Shown here: piece by piece, positions 18,264 to 26,955 of the stretch
How the letters are laid out: each line of letters starts with the position of its first letter
How positions within the stretch are numbered: position 1 is the stretch's first letter
Assembly: GCA_022447555.1 (NCBI GenBank)
Contig: JAKVBF010000011.1
Location: forward strand, 186,001-250,000
Length of the DNA: 64,000 bases
Direction of reading: 5' to 3'
DNA from: Mariniblastus sp.
GTDB lineage: Bacteria > Planctomycetota > Planctomycetia > Pirellulales > Pirellulaceae
Program-made: the position numbers and the translations under genes
The notes under the pieces: model-generated
What the model saw: the letters and a program-made list of their open reading frames with translations, nothing else
Databases searched by the model: none
Told to the model about the DNA's origin: nothing

Positions 18264-19166
18264 TTGGATTCCTTCGTTCGCCCACAGTCAACGATCAAAC
18301 GCCCCACCCAAGTATCGGGCAAGGGCTATTGGAGCGGCACCTGTGTCGACGTCGAATTCCGGCCGGCCTCTGAAAATCAAGGGATCACGTTTGTTCGCAG
18401 TGACCTACCGTCACAACCGCGAATCAAGGCGGCAGTGCTGAACCGGGTCAAGGGACCAAGACGTACAACGCTAGTGGAAAACGGGCGTTCGGTTGAAATG
18501 GTCGAACACATCCTTGCCGCTCTTAAAGGTTTGCAAATCGACAACTGTGAAATCTGGGTCAATCAACCGGAAATGCCGGGTTGTGACGGCTCCAGCGTCG
18601 TTTTTGCCGACGCTCTTCTTCAGGCAGACCGCGTCGAACAGCGGGCCCTGAATCCATACATGATCATCGACTCTGTCATACGCGTCGGTGATGAAGACTG
18701 CTGGATACAATGTGAACCAACCAACGGCAGCGGTCTGGATTTGACCTACCAACTCGAATACTGGCAACCTTCAATCGGCGAGCAAACCTACTCGCTCAAA
18801 ATCACCCCGTCGAACTTCCTGGATGAATTAGCATCCGCCAGAACATTCGTCTTAGAGTCCGAAGCTAATTTGATGCGAGAACAGGGCCTGGGACAACATG
18901 TTGGCTACGACGAGATTCTCGTCTTTGGTGCAGAAGGTCCGATACAAAACAAACTGCGTTTCAGCGACGAATGTGCGCGGCACAAGATGCTGGACGTGGT
19001 CGGCGACCTCGCCCTGACAGGCGTCGATATCCACGGTAAATTCACCGCCTTTAAAAGCGGTCATCGACTGAACGCCATGATGGCGAGAGCGTTGATTGAA
19101 AGATTAGAAATAACAACCCATTCCTATAGCGATTATGAAAATCGCTGGTTCAACAAATCGGCTTGA
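18264..19166 (+). CDS. lpxC: UDP-3-O-acyl-N-acetylglucosamine deacetylase
   Basis: Zinc amidase that performs the committed step of lipid A synthesis. Family motifs: VEHILAALKGLQIDNCEIW (first zinc histidine, about residue 82), MPGCDGSSVVF, SARTFVLESE, ARHKMLDVVGDLAL and the catalytic-histidine region KSGHRLNAMMARAL near residue 267. At about 300 residues it is a stand-alone LpxC, not fused to FabZ. The start is TTG at 18264 (MDSFVRPQ). Its stop overlaps the TTG of lpxA (TTGA), so the two are coupled. Its presence shows this organism makes an LPS outer membrane. Confidence 0.95.
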   Translation: MDSFVRPQSTIKRPTQVSGKGYWSGTCVDVEFRPASENQGITFVRSDLPSQPRIKAAVLNRVKGPRRTTLVENGRSVEMVEHILAALKGLQIDNCEIWVNQPEMPGCDGSSVVFADALLQADRVEQRALNPYMIIDSVIRVGDEDCWIQCEPTNGSGLDLTYQLEYWQPSIGEQTYSLKITPSNFLDELASARTFVLESEANLMREQGLGQHVGYDEILVFGAEGPIQNKLRFSDECARHKMLDVVGDLALTGVDIHGKFTAFKSGHRLNAMMARALIERLEITTHSYSDYENRWFNKSA

Positions 19167-20038
19167 ATACGAGTAATTCCGTGAGCATTCTACCTATTGA
19201 AAATGAACAGGATTGGCGGCCGGACCCCCAGCCTCCAAAAATATCCAATTTAGCCGACGTCGACCCTCGTGCTGAAATCGCCAACGATGTCGAAATTGGG
19301 CCGTTTTGCGTTATCGGACCGAACGTCAAAATCGGACCACGAACGGTACTCATCAACTCCGTTTCCGTATTGGGACACGTCGAAATTGGGGAAGATAATC
19401 GAATTTCACCAGGCACCGTAATCGGCGGAGAACCACAAGACGTCAGCTACAAAGGGACCGTGACCAAGGTTCAGGTGGGGGATCGCAATGTGATTCGTGA
19501 AAACGTCACCATCAATCGTGCAACGGAAAAAGAGGACGGTTACACCCGTCTGGGCAGCGACTGCTACCTGATGGCCTGTTCTCATGTCGCCCACGATTGC
19601 AATGTCGCGGACCGCGTCATCCTCGGACAAGGCTCTATGTTGGGGGGCCACGTTCACGTACAACGGTGCGCTACCATTTCAGGCTGTGTCGCCGTCACCC
19701 ACTACGCCTCCATTGGCGGCTATACCTTCGTGGGCGGATCGAGCCGTGTGCTTCAGGATATCACGCCCTTCATGTTGGCAGACGGAAATCCCGCTCGTCC
19801 ACGTTGTGTCAATATCGTAGCTCTGAAGCGAAACAACTTCTCGCAAGATGTCGTTAAGGCTCTAAACGAAACGTACAAATTGTTGTACCGAGCTCGAGTA
19901 GGTCTCGACAACACCTATCAAATCTTGGAAAACAAAAACCTGTTACTGCCCGACGTCAAAGACTGCCTCGACTTCTTGGCTATCAGTCAAAAAGGCCGCC
20001 ATGGTCGAGGTCGCGAAAAAAGGAGACATGCCGCGTGA
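19163..20038 (+). CDS. lpxA: UDP-N-acetylglucosamine acyltransferase
   Basis: Transfers the first 3-hydroxyacyl chain onto UDP-GlcNAc. The left-handed beta-helix hexapeptide repeats run from about residue 25 (VDPRAEIANDVEIGPFCVIG), with NRISPGTVIGGEPQDVSYKG and the catalytic-histidine region CSHVAHDCNV. The C-terminal helical part follows, to about 291 residues, longer than E. coli LpxA (262) because of N- and C-terminal extensions. The TTG at 19163 overlaps the lpxC stop; a GTG at 19181 is an alternative start. The next gene overlaps its end by four bases. Confidence 0.93.
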   Translation: MNTSNSVSILPIENEQDWRPDPQPPKISNLADVDPRAEIANDVEIGPFCVIGPNVKIGPRTVLINSVSVLGHVEIGEDNRISPGTVIGGEPQDVSYKGTVTKVQVGDRNVIRENVTINRATEKEDGYTRLGSDCYLMACSHVAHDCNVADRVILGQGSMLGGHVHVQRCATISGCVAVTHYASIGGYTFVGGSSRVLQDITPFMLADGNPARPRCVNIVALKRNNFSQDVVKALNETYKLLYRARVGLDNTYQILENKNLLLPDVKDCLDFLAISQKGRHGRGREKRRHAA

Positions 20039-21132
20039 GCTCATTGAGAGTTGCCGTCATCGGGGCAGGGCATCTGGGCCAAATCCATGCCCGCCTCTTG
20101 CCGCAGATATCGAACGTTGAATTGATTGCCGTGGCTGACCCCAGCCCTATGGCTCAAAAGAAAACATTGGAAACCCATGACGTCCCTGTCATAAGTGATT
20201 TCCGTAAGCTGATCGGTGAAATCGACGCAGCCGTCGTGGCGACACCCACTCAATTCCACCATCCGATCGCCATGGAGCTGCTTGGAAATTCGATTCATAC
20301 ATTGATTGAAAAACCAGTGACCGACGATGCAGCAGACGCCTTTGAACTGGTACAAACGGCCGACAAAAACAATTGCGTGCTGTCGGTCGGACATGTCGAA
20401 CAGTTCAATCCAGCGATTCGATCCGCGACCGAAAAAGTTGGCACACCCAAATTCATTCAAGCGAGTCGCATGAGCGGCTACACGTATCGATCAATCGATA
20501 TTGGCGTTGTCTACGATTTGATGATTCATGACATCGATCTAGTCAACACCCTTTTCCCTGGTGAAATGGTCGATTGCAAAGCGGCTGGATTTTCCATGTT
20601 CGGCGGCAACGAGGATATGGCTCAGGCAAGGCTTCAATTCAGTTGCGGTGGCGTTGCTAATCTGACCGCTTCCCGGGCGAGCTTTAATCCCGCACGTGAA
20701 TTTCAAATATTTGGTACCGACGGCTTCGCGGGTGTTGATTTGGTGACTGGCACGGTCCAAGCCATCGAAGTTCCAAACTGGGTCCGACAACGCCAGTTTG
20801 ATTTCCTAAGTGCGAACGCCGAACAACAGACGTTCGTTCGAGAAAATCTGTTTTCTAAAGTGCTACCGAAGAGTGAGGAGCAGGTTGCATCATCCAACGC
20901 GATTTTAGCTGAGCAAAAAAATTGGATCGATGCGATTTGCAACGGTGCCAAACTGCGTAACACAGGAGCCAATGGAGCCGTCGCTGTGGAGATCGCCGGA
21001 AAGGTTTTGGAACAAATCGACCAGCATCAATGGCTTCCGGGCGACCTACCTGGACCCTTAGTGACTCCCGAAGGAGGATTGCAAGACAACCTCCCAGTGC
21101 CACTCCAGGACACCAGCCAAAACGCGGCTTAG
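20035..21132 (+). CDS. Gfo/Idh/MocA-family oxidoreductase in the lipid A operon
   Basis: NAD(P)-dependent sugar oxidoreductase of about 365 residues: Rossmann motif VIGAGHLGQIHARL, the EKP signature (LIEKPVTDDA) and VGHVEQFNPAIR, followed by the C-terminal beta-sheet domain. It starts with GTG overlapping the lpxA stop (GTGA). Family members next to lpxA include GnnA, which oxidises UDP-GlcNAc at C3 before amination by GnnB to give diamino-sugar lipid A. The position and the GHVExFNPA motif fit that idea, but no GnnB-type aminotransferase is in the window, so the role is inference. It ends the ompH-lpxC-lpxA unit. Confidence 0.8.
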   Translation: MSSLRVAVIGAGHLGQIHARLLPQISNVELIAVADPSPMAQKKTLETHDVPVISDFRKLIGEIDAAVVATPTQFHHPIAMELLGNSIHTLIEKPVTDDAADAFELVQTADKNNCVLSVGHVEQFNPAIRSATEKVGTPKFIQASRMSGYTYRSIDIGVVYDLMIHDIDLVNTLFPGEMVDCKAAGFSMFGGNEDMAQARLQFSCGGVANLTASRASFNPAREFQIFGTDGFAGVDLVTGTVQAIEVPNWVRQRQFDFLSANAEQQTFVRENLFSKVLPKSEEQVASSNAILAEQKNWIDAICNGAKLRNTGANGAVAVEIAGKVLEQIDQHQWLPGDLPGPLVTPEGGLQDNLPVPLQDTSQNAA

Positions 21133-21245
21133 CGACGAGGATTTCCAAGGGAACTCCAAAGATTCGTCGAACGGGGACCACGGCCACTCATCAGCTGACA
21201 AATCACTGATGGCTCAAAACGACTCTCGCGTTGAACCTAGGCCCA

Positions 21246-23066
21246 TTAGGCCAAGTCACGGTCTTCAAATAGAACCAGTGCTAACAGCATCGTCATGGCT
21301 CCATAAAGAGCACAATAGATAACAGACCAGCCAAGATAAACCAAAGGGACCCCGCGGTTCGTATTGATCGCAGCCTGTACGTCGAAATGGTTAAGTACAG
21401 GAAACACAATGGCAATCAGTTGACCAAAAAATCCGACTGTTTCAAAAGCTTGAGCCGCTTCAGCAGACTGCACGATCAACGGAGTGAGGTGACCCAAGAC
21501 ATAAATCGAGAAACATATCAGGAAGTTCGCGAGGATCCCAAAACGCGTTGAAATAGCAACACTGATTGCCACAAAAATCACCACTTCTAGGAAGCCGAGG
21601 AACAGAGCTGGGATCACGCTAATGGCTTCATTAAAACACTCGACCCACTCAATCGTACCCTTGGATGACTCGACCGCATCGTAAACGGGTTTGTAGCTCG
21701 TCCAAATGACAAACCAACCACCAATCACAATGAACAGCAATGCGACGGCAAGACTGATACCAAACAATTTACCAAGGATGAACTGTCGACGGCCCACCGG
21801 CTTTGACAGTACCGTCAGGGCTGTTCGCCCTTCAATCTCCTCAGCTACTGACTTACTGGCAGCCCAAATCGCTAGAAAAATTGCCAACACTCGAATTAAG
21901 GTAAGGCCCGAGTCTTTGTACATTTTGATATCTTCACCAAACGTGTTGTAAGGCACGTAAACCGAGCCAACAATGAACACGCCACCAACGATTAAGACAA
22001 TCAAAAACAGTGGCTGACTAATCTCTGTTTTGAAAGTCGAATAGGCGATTGCAAAGATCTTTGGAAAGACCGTCGCGCTAATTAGGTAGGTCAAGTAAAC
22101 CATTAACACAAACGCAGCCGCCCAGAGAATGACCACCACTTGGGGATACACGGGTCCCGTTCGATAAGTCACCTCAACCTCGGCTGTGGATGAGCCCAGA
22201 TTCGCGATATAAAAGTTGTCAATCTTCTCTTGCGGGATCGGGCTATCGATACTGGAATCGGGGAAATAGACCTGCGGTTCAGCCTGCGACGTCGCCAAGA
22301 TATTGAAAACTCTCGATGGCGGAGTGGACGCTGTCAACTCCATGGTCGCAATATCAACTCGCTGATTGGATTTAAATTCGATCCATTTGACTTCCTGTCC
22401 CCAAAAGGAAACTTCCTCCCGTTGACCGGCACTGCCAGAATCCGCTGGTTCAACCTGAACCTTAAAGTTCCCAGTGCCGCCATAAGGTAGTCGGCCAAAT
22501 GAACGAAGAATCCCCGTAGGATCTTCCACAAATCGACCCGAGTTAAACCTCAACAGGTCCAAACCATATCCCAAGGAAGCAAACAAAACGGCGCCTATAC
22601 AGAGGGCATTCAACCAGTAAAGAAAGCCTTCGCGAAATAGCGAAAGTGTTTCAGGAGCGCGTTTTTTGGAAATCAAATACCAAACGCCGAATCCCAGGAA
22701 TACGCAAAAAGGGACCACGATGATCAAGAACAGGCTAAACCCTTCCACCAACACGGTGTAACTCGAACTCGTAGGATCGTCGCCAAATTTTTCTAAGATG
22801 TTGGCCGCGTCGGAGAGATAATAAAAGCCGACAACGGCGAATCCTACATAGACCAAGCTAAGCAAAATGCCAAATACCCACCGGAGACCCGTTCGATCGG
22901 CAATGGTATTTAGAAAAGGGACCTTGGAAAGAAGGAAAACCTTTAGCAGTAAAAAAAGAACCAAAACAAAACCGGCCGCAATCCCAATCGATAGAATCCA
23001 GATTGGTGATAGCCAGCTCGTTAATTTCGTGGTCTGAGCGAGAAATACGTCAATCGAGCTGATCAT
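21246..23066 (-). CDS. ABC-2 type transporter permease
   Basis: About 606 residues with some ten hydrophobic segments. The N-terminal third has four helices, then an extracytoplasmic domain of about 150 residues; the C-terminal half carries the ABC-2 permease signature: a membrane helix ahead of AASKSVAEEIEGRTALTVL, and SKPVGRRQFILGKLFG. Such permeases work with a separate ATPase, which is not encoded next to it. The start is the ATG at 23066; an in-frame TTG three codons earlier is weaker. Substrate unknown. Confidence 0.78.
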   Translation of the reverse strand: MISSIDVFLAQTTKLTSWLSPIWILSIGIAAGFVLVLFLLLKVFLLSKVPFLNTIADRTGLRWVFGILLSLVYVGFAVVGFYYLSDAANILEKFGDDPTSSSYTVLVEGFSLFLIIVVPFCVFLGFGVWYLISKKRAPETLSLFREGFLYWLNALCIGAVLFASLGYGLDLLRFNSGRFVEDPTGILRSFGRLPYGGTGNFKVQVEPADSGSAGQREEVSFWGQEVKWIEFKSNQRVDIATMELTASTPPSRVFNILATSQAEPQVYFPDSSIDSPIPQEKIDNFYIANLGSSTAEVEVTYRTGPVYPQVVVILWAAAFVLMVYLTYLISATVFPKIFAIAYSTFKTEISQPLFLIVLIVGGVFIVGSVYVPYNTFGEDIKMYKDSGLTLIRVLAIFLAIWAASKSVAEEIEGRTALTVLSKPVGRRQFILGKLFGISLAVALLFIVIGGWFVIWTSYKPVYDAVESSKGTIEWVECFNEAISVIPALFLGFLEVVIFVAISVAISTRFGILANFLICFSIYVLGHLTPLIVQSAEAAQAFETVGFFGQLIAIVFPVLNHFDVQAAINTNRGVPLVYLGWSVIYCALYGAMTMLLALVLFEDRDLA

Positions 23067-23679
23067 TTCGGGCAAACATGAATGGATGTCGTTTCGTGAT
23101 TTCTTTTACTACGTTTATTATGATATCTAGGTTCGATTTCTACAAAGGGCCTAATGACTTACATCGACCGATCTTTTCAATTGCTTGACTCGGCAGGTCT
23201 CCAATCCGATCAATCCCTCAATTCCGGCCATTTCTTTGACGTAAAGTTCACAAATTACAAAAGCTAGGCCAGCAGCTACCTGATGGCCCATACCCCGACC
23301 AACCAAAAGAGGACTGAAAAACGGGTAAATTTCTACAGATTCCACGGAGATTCCACTGAGAAATCGATCCTTCTTTAAAAAAGGAAACCTTCATGATCGA
23401 CCCATTGCGCCGAGATACCTGCGTCTCCCCCGGCGAGCGGCAAAACCTCAACCGAAACCGATTTTTTGGAGGCCACCAACGAGTTCCGCCGCAACACGCA
23501 CCCCTTGCTTCCAGCCGGCCCATTCAAACCGTCTCAGAGGAAATTGGCCGTCGCTCAACGCGAACACCGAATAAAACGGGGAATTCGACTATGATAGGAA
23601 ACCGCCTCGTCGCAGCTTGTCGTCTGAAAATCACAACACGCGCTGGTCTGCCAGAATCTACACCGTTTTGCAAGGCATT

Positions 23680-23710
23680 AAAAAAACCCACCGCTTGCAA
23701 AGCCAAGCGG
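23680..23710 (-). terminator. Intrinsic terminator, leftward, without an obvious gene
   Basis: Minus strand: CCGCTTG, a six-base loop, CAAGCGG, then TGGG and seven T residues. The stem is perfect over seven pairs (23691-23697 with 23704-23710). On the plus strand there is no U-tract after the stem, so the direction is clear. Confidence 0.7.
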
Positions 23711-23890
23711 CGGAGCCGAAATAAAACAAAGGCCATTTTGCAGGAATACCATCCATGCTTCTGCACAGCTCGAGCTTAACCCCACTCGATTCCCACTCGA
23801 TCAGTTGTCCAGATCTTTCGTTAAAACTGCAAGGCCCCCAATCCGGTTCAGAACCAAAGCACTTCATCGCGAGCGACCCCAGGGCCTATA
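23683..23890 (-). ncRNA. Candidate structured small RNA
   Basis: The intrinsic terminator at 23680-23710 works only for leftward transcripts, yet no leftward gene lies between it and the divergent start at 23930, so an RNA of roughly 200 nt is implied. On the minus strand GGCCTTGCAG (23837-23828) can pair with CTGCAAAATGGCC (23743-23731), and inside it TTAAC can pair with GTTAA. Further local hairpins are GGTTCTGAACC and GCTCGAGC. An AT-rich stretch near 23885-23905 could hold the promoter. I do not recognise it as 6S, SRP, tmRNA or RNase P RNA. Ends are approximate. Confidence 0.35.
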
Positions 23891-23929
23891 AAAATCAAAA
23901 TCACACATAATCGAAATAAAGCCAACCCG

Positions 23930-24742
23930 ATGAATTCAAATCGTGAAGAAATTGATTATTCAGCATTTGTTGAGACCGCTCAAAAGGCCGCAAGGGCGGC
24001 AGGTGAAGTGCTCACCCAATGGCTGGGCCGGGCTTCCGTGACGGAAAAAGGCCCCGGTGATTATGTGACTCAAGCCGACTTAGACTCTCAGCGAGTCATT
24101 CATTCAATCATTCACGCCATCCATCCATCGCACGGCTTTTTAGGTGAAGAGGACGCCCCCAAAGATCTGAAGCTGGCCATGAATGAAATGGAGTATTGCT
24201 GGATCGTTGACCCTCTTGATGGAACTACCAACTACATCCATCAATTAAATTCATTCAGTGTGTCCATTGCTCTGTTGCACCGCGGCAGAATTGTCATGGG
24301 CACAGTTTTTGATCCCATTCTCAATGAAATGTACTCCGCCTCTCTCGGTATGGGTGCCACGCTGAATAATCAGCCCATTCACGTCAGTCCATGCACCAAT
24401 CTCGACCACTCCCTCTTAGTCTGCAGTTTTTCACGCCAGGTGGAACGAAATAGCCTAGAGCTAAAACGATTCCTTAATGTGTTATGTCATACCCAAAGTA
24501 GCCTGCGCAGATTGGGTTCGGCAGCGCTCAACTTGGCCTACGTCGCCGCTGGCAGATTGGACGGATACTGGGCGACGTCGCTGAAAGTCTGGGACATGGC
24601 GGCAGGAGCAATTATTTTGACCGAGGCCGGTGGGGTGATACAACACATCGATTTAAAACCACTCGATCTATGCGACCCTCAATTTCTGGCGACCAACAAT
24701 CAGCGGATGCAAGAACAGATCGGTTCGTGGTTGCAGGTCTGA
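23930..24742 (+). CDS. Inositol-monophosphatase family phosphatase
   Basis: Mg-dependent, Li-sensitive type sugar phosphatase of 270 residues. Metal-site motifs in order: HGFLGEEDAP (GEE), WIVDPLDGTTNYIH (DPLDGT) and KVWDMAAGAIILTEAGG (WDxAAG). The SuhB/IMPase group is the best fit; CysQ- or histidinol-phosphatase-like activity cannot be excluded. It stands between the candidate small RNA and the convergent lptF-like gene, with the ATG at 23930 preceded by an AT-rich leader. Confidence 0.88.
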   Translation: MNSNREEIDYSAFVETAQKAARAAGEVLTQWLGRASVTEKGPGDYVTQADLDSQRVIHSIIHAIHPSHGFLGEEDAPKDLKLAMNEMEYCWIVDPLDGTTNYIHQLNSFSVSIALLHRGRIVMGTVFDPILNEMYSASLGMGATLNNQPIHVSPCTNLDHSLLVCSFSRQVERNSLELKRFLNVLCHTQSSLRRLGSAALNLAYVAAGRLDGYWATSLKVWDMAAGAIILTEAGGVIQHIDLKPLDLCDPQFLATNNQRMQEQIGSWLQV

Positions 24743-24815
24743 ACCTCGCGATGCCCCATGTCACGCGTCACCTGAGTCTACGATGCGATGGATCATGCTT
24801 GGGAAACGCGCGCGA

Positions 24816-25952
24816 TTACTTAAGCTTACCCAATGCGAGCGGCACTAGCGGAACAAACAAGAATACGGGGAGCCATGCTGACAGGACGGCCGGTTGTATC
24901 ATGCTGTAAGCTCCTAGTGTATGAGACACCATTGTGGCCAGCTCAACGGCCACCACAATAAGCATGCACGAAGCTGCGGCGTAGAAAATATTCTGATTCG
25001 GTTTAGAAATCGCCAGCGGCAAGCCTAATAGCAGCAAGGTCAAGTCAAGCACCGGCTGCAAAATTCGACCATGGATCGCGACTTGATCGCCAAAACCGAA
25101 ACGACGATTTGGCTGATTGAGCGTGCCAATCATTTCACCGATCGATGAATAACGCGCCATCTGCCGTCCATAGGCGATCTCTTCCAGATCCAGTTTGCAA
25201 GCGATAAACATCTGATTTCGTTTTAGCCACGAATAATCGCGTGAGGCAAAGACCACGGTCTCCCCGACTTGAGGGACGCTGCGGGCCTGACCAAACTTTT
25301 TCGGTTTCTGCACTCCATCAACTAGCATACCTGCGGGGTGCTGATCATTTGCGGGGCAATACGTTGCCAATCGTCCTTGTACTTGTTTGTAGTCTTGGGT
25401 GAGTCTTAAGGGTAATTCAAACGTCACTTCGGATAGCGTTTGGTCGGAGAGATTTAACTGATTCCCCCGAATCATCATCCCCGATGCCATGTCACGATGA
25501 GACGAAAACGGAACCGTCCCCTGAGCCGTCCAGTCCTGAATCGACCGACCTAACTGGTGTTTGAATTGTGGAATCGCCAATTCTCGATTGGCAAACGAAG
25601 CAATCAGTATGATCACGGCAGCAACGATGATCGGCCGCACCACTCGAGCTTTGGTTATGCCACTCGCCTCAATCGCCGTCAACTCGCGCTTTCGCTGAAT
25701 CCACGTCACCGCGAAAATAGCTGACGTCAAAACGAGAACGCCCGACATATTGTCAAATAGTTCTAAGGTAGCCGGGCCATAAAAAGAGACCATTAGTTTC
25801 ATCATTCCCTGATCGGTTGTTGTGGCAATCGCAGATAACTCATCTAGATTCGTGAACATATGAATCACGAAGTAAAGACCCGTGAAACTGATAAAACAGA
25901 TCATGAAGATCTTGGAGAATAATATCAGTAGATAGCGGTCAAAGAGGGTCAT
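24816..25952 (-). CDS. LptF/LptG-family permease (YjgP/YjgQ)
   Basis: About 378 residues with the family layout: an N-terminal pair of helices (around LLILFSKIFMICFISFTGLY) after MTLFDRY, the characteristic VTWIQRKRELTAIEASGIT, a beta-jellyroll periplasmic domain in the middle, and three C-terminal helices (RILQPVLDLTLLLLGLPLA and following). LptF and LptG form the membrane part of the LPS extractor that works with LptB and LptC. Finding it alongside lpxC and lpxA supports export of lipid A to the outer membrane. Only one such gene is in the window, so F or G cannot be decided. Confidence 0.85.
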   Translation of the reverse strand: MTLFDRYLLILFSKIFMICFISFTGLYFVIHMFTNLDELSAIATTTDQGMMKLMVSFYGPATLELFDNMSGVLVLTSAIFAVTWIQRKRELTAIEASGITKARVVRPIIVAAVIILIASFANRELAIPQFKHQLGRSIQDWTAQGTVPFSSHRDMASGMMIRGNQLNLSDQTLSEVTFELPLRLTQDYKQVQGRLATYCPANDQHPAGMLVDGVQKPKKFGQARSVPQVGETVVFASRDYSWLKRNQMFIACKLDLEEIAYGRQMARYSSIGEMIGTLNQPNRRFGFGDQVAIHGRILQPVLDLTLLLLGLPLAISKPNQNIFYAAASCMLIVVAVELATMVSHTLGAYSMIQPAVLSAWLPVFLFVPLVPLALGKLK

Positions 25953-26135
25953 CGTGAAAGTCGAATCTCAAACAACGGATCGGTTGATTAAACACTTGAA
26001 AGGAAAGCTCCAATTGTAAATGATTACATGGATTTCCCCGACATCAATTCTGTCGACCTCTGAAAACGCTGGCATCGGTGAAATCCCTCATCGTGGAATT
26101 TACGTCCAATAAGTGGTTTTTGATTCCAGTCAGTC

Positions 26136-26882
26136 ATGTCTCGCAATCGGCTAACAAAACGCTTCATTTCCGTCGTCTTCCCAGCCAGTTGTTGCATTTG
26201 CCAACAGCTTCTAGCAAATGGGGATTCAGTCGCCGGCGATCCCGTGGCGGATTTCTGCAGCTCCTGCAGGGGGCAGTTGTCGGATCCTCAGGCCGACCGC
26301 TGCCCTAAATGTGGTGCTGAAGGGCCGCTGTTGCCAAGCGGCACTCAATGCGCGCTATGCCAACAACCGGAACTAAGCTTCGCTGAGGCCATTGCGATAG
26401 GAAATTATCGAGGACTTCTAAAACAAGAGATCTTGCGAATGAAGCGGGAACGCAACGAAACACTCGCATTGCAATTTGGCCGATTATTGGGGAACGCATT
26501 GAAAAATACGAATTTCATCAATGCGAGCCTCGTGACTCCGATCCCCTCCCATTGGTGGCGGCGACTAAAAAACGGGTTTCAGGCGGCCGATCTCATTAGT
26601 GACGGAATCCACCAAGTGACCGGTATCCCCAAAAATAACCGAATATTGAAATGCACCCGGCCGACGGCGAAACAGGGGCAATTGAGCCGTCCTCAGCGGT
26701 TTGCTAATCGGAAAGGGGCCCTGCGAATTAGAGGCGGAAATATCGAGGGTAGCTCCATTTTGCTTGTGGATGATGTAATGACTTCGGGGGCCACAGCCGA
26801 ACAAGCCACACAAGTTTTACTTGAAGCTGGCGCGGAACGCGTATACATGGCTGTCGTGGCTCGCGGTGTGGGGGTAAGCTAA
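26136..26882 (+). CDS. ComF-family phosphoribosyltransferase-like protein
   Basis: About 248 residues. The N-terminus has the ComF zinc-finger pattern with paired cysteines (CCICQQLL, CSSCRGQL, CPKCGAEG, CALCQQ), the middle has the PSHWWRRLKNGFQAADLI segment, and the C-terminus the PRPP-binding loop ILLVDDVMTSGATAEQA. ComF proteins aid DNA uptake during transformation and possibly recombination. Length is normal. It starts at the ATG at 26136 and is followed 73 bp later by the DUF502 gene. Confidence 0.9.
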   Translation: MSRNRLTKRFISVVFPASCCICQQLLANGDSVAGDPVADFCSSCRGQLSDPQADRCPKCGAEGPLLPSGTQCALCQQPELSFAEAIAIGNYRGLLKQEILRMKRERNETLALQFGRLLGNALKNTNFINASLVTPIPSHWWRRLKNGFQAADLISDGIHQVTGIPKNNRILKCTRPTAKQGQLSRPQRFANRKGALRIRGGNIEGSSILLVDDVMTSGATAEQATQVLLEAGAERVYMAVVARGVGVS

Positions 26883-26955
26883 ATGAAATCAAATGACGAA
26901 CCGATGCCGAAATGGCACCGTCTGAATCACACAAAGGGTATCAACGGCACTCTAC

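Larger units (their letters stand above)
23067..23929. other. Long intergenic region with a candidate small RNA
   Basis: The 863 bp between the permease and the inositol-monophosphatase gene hold no convincing protein gene. A 64-codon leftward frame (23151-23345, GTG start) has a plausible composition but no recognisable family. The right part (23680-23890) carries a minus-strand terminator and nested complementarity, annotated separately. CCCACTCGAT is directly repeated at 23781-23790 and 23792-23801. Confidence 0.5.

Noticed and set aside
23151-23345. Leftward 64-codon frame upstream of the ABC permease
   Set aside because: Plausible composition but GTG start without a ribosome site and no family resemblance. 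Too weak for a gene call.
23393-23779. Rightward 128-codon frame in the long intergenic region
   Set aside because: Arg/Pro-rich shadow-like composition, no ribosome site, and it runs across the minus-strand terminator hairpin.
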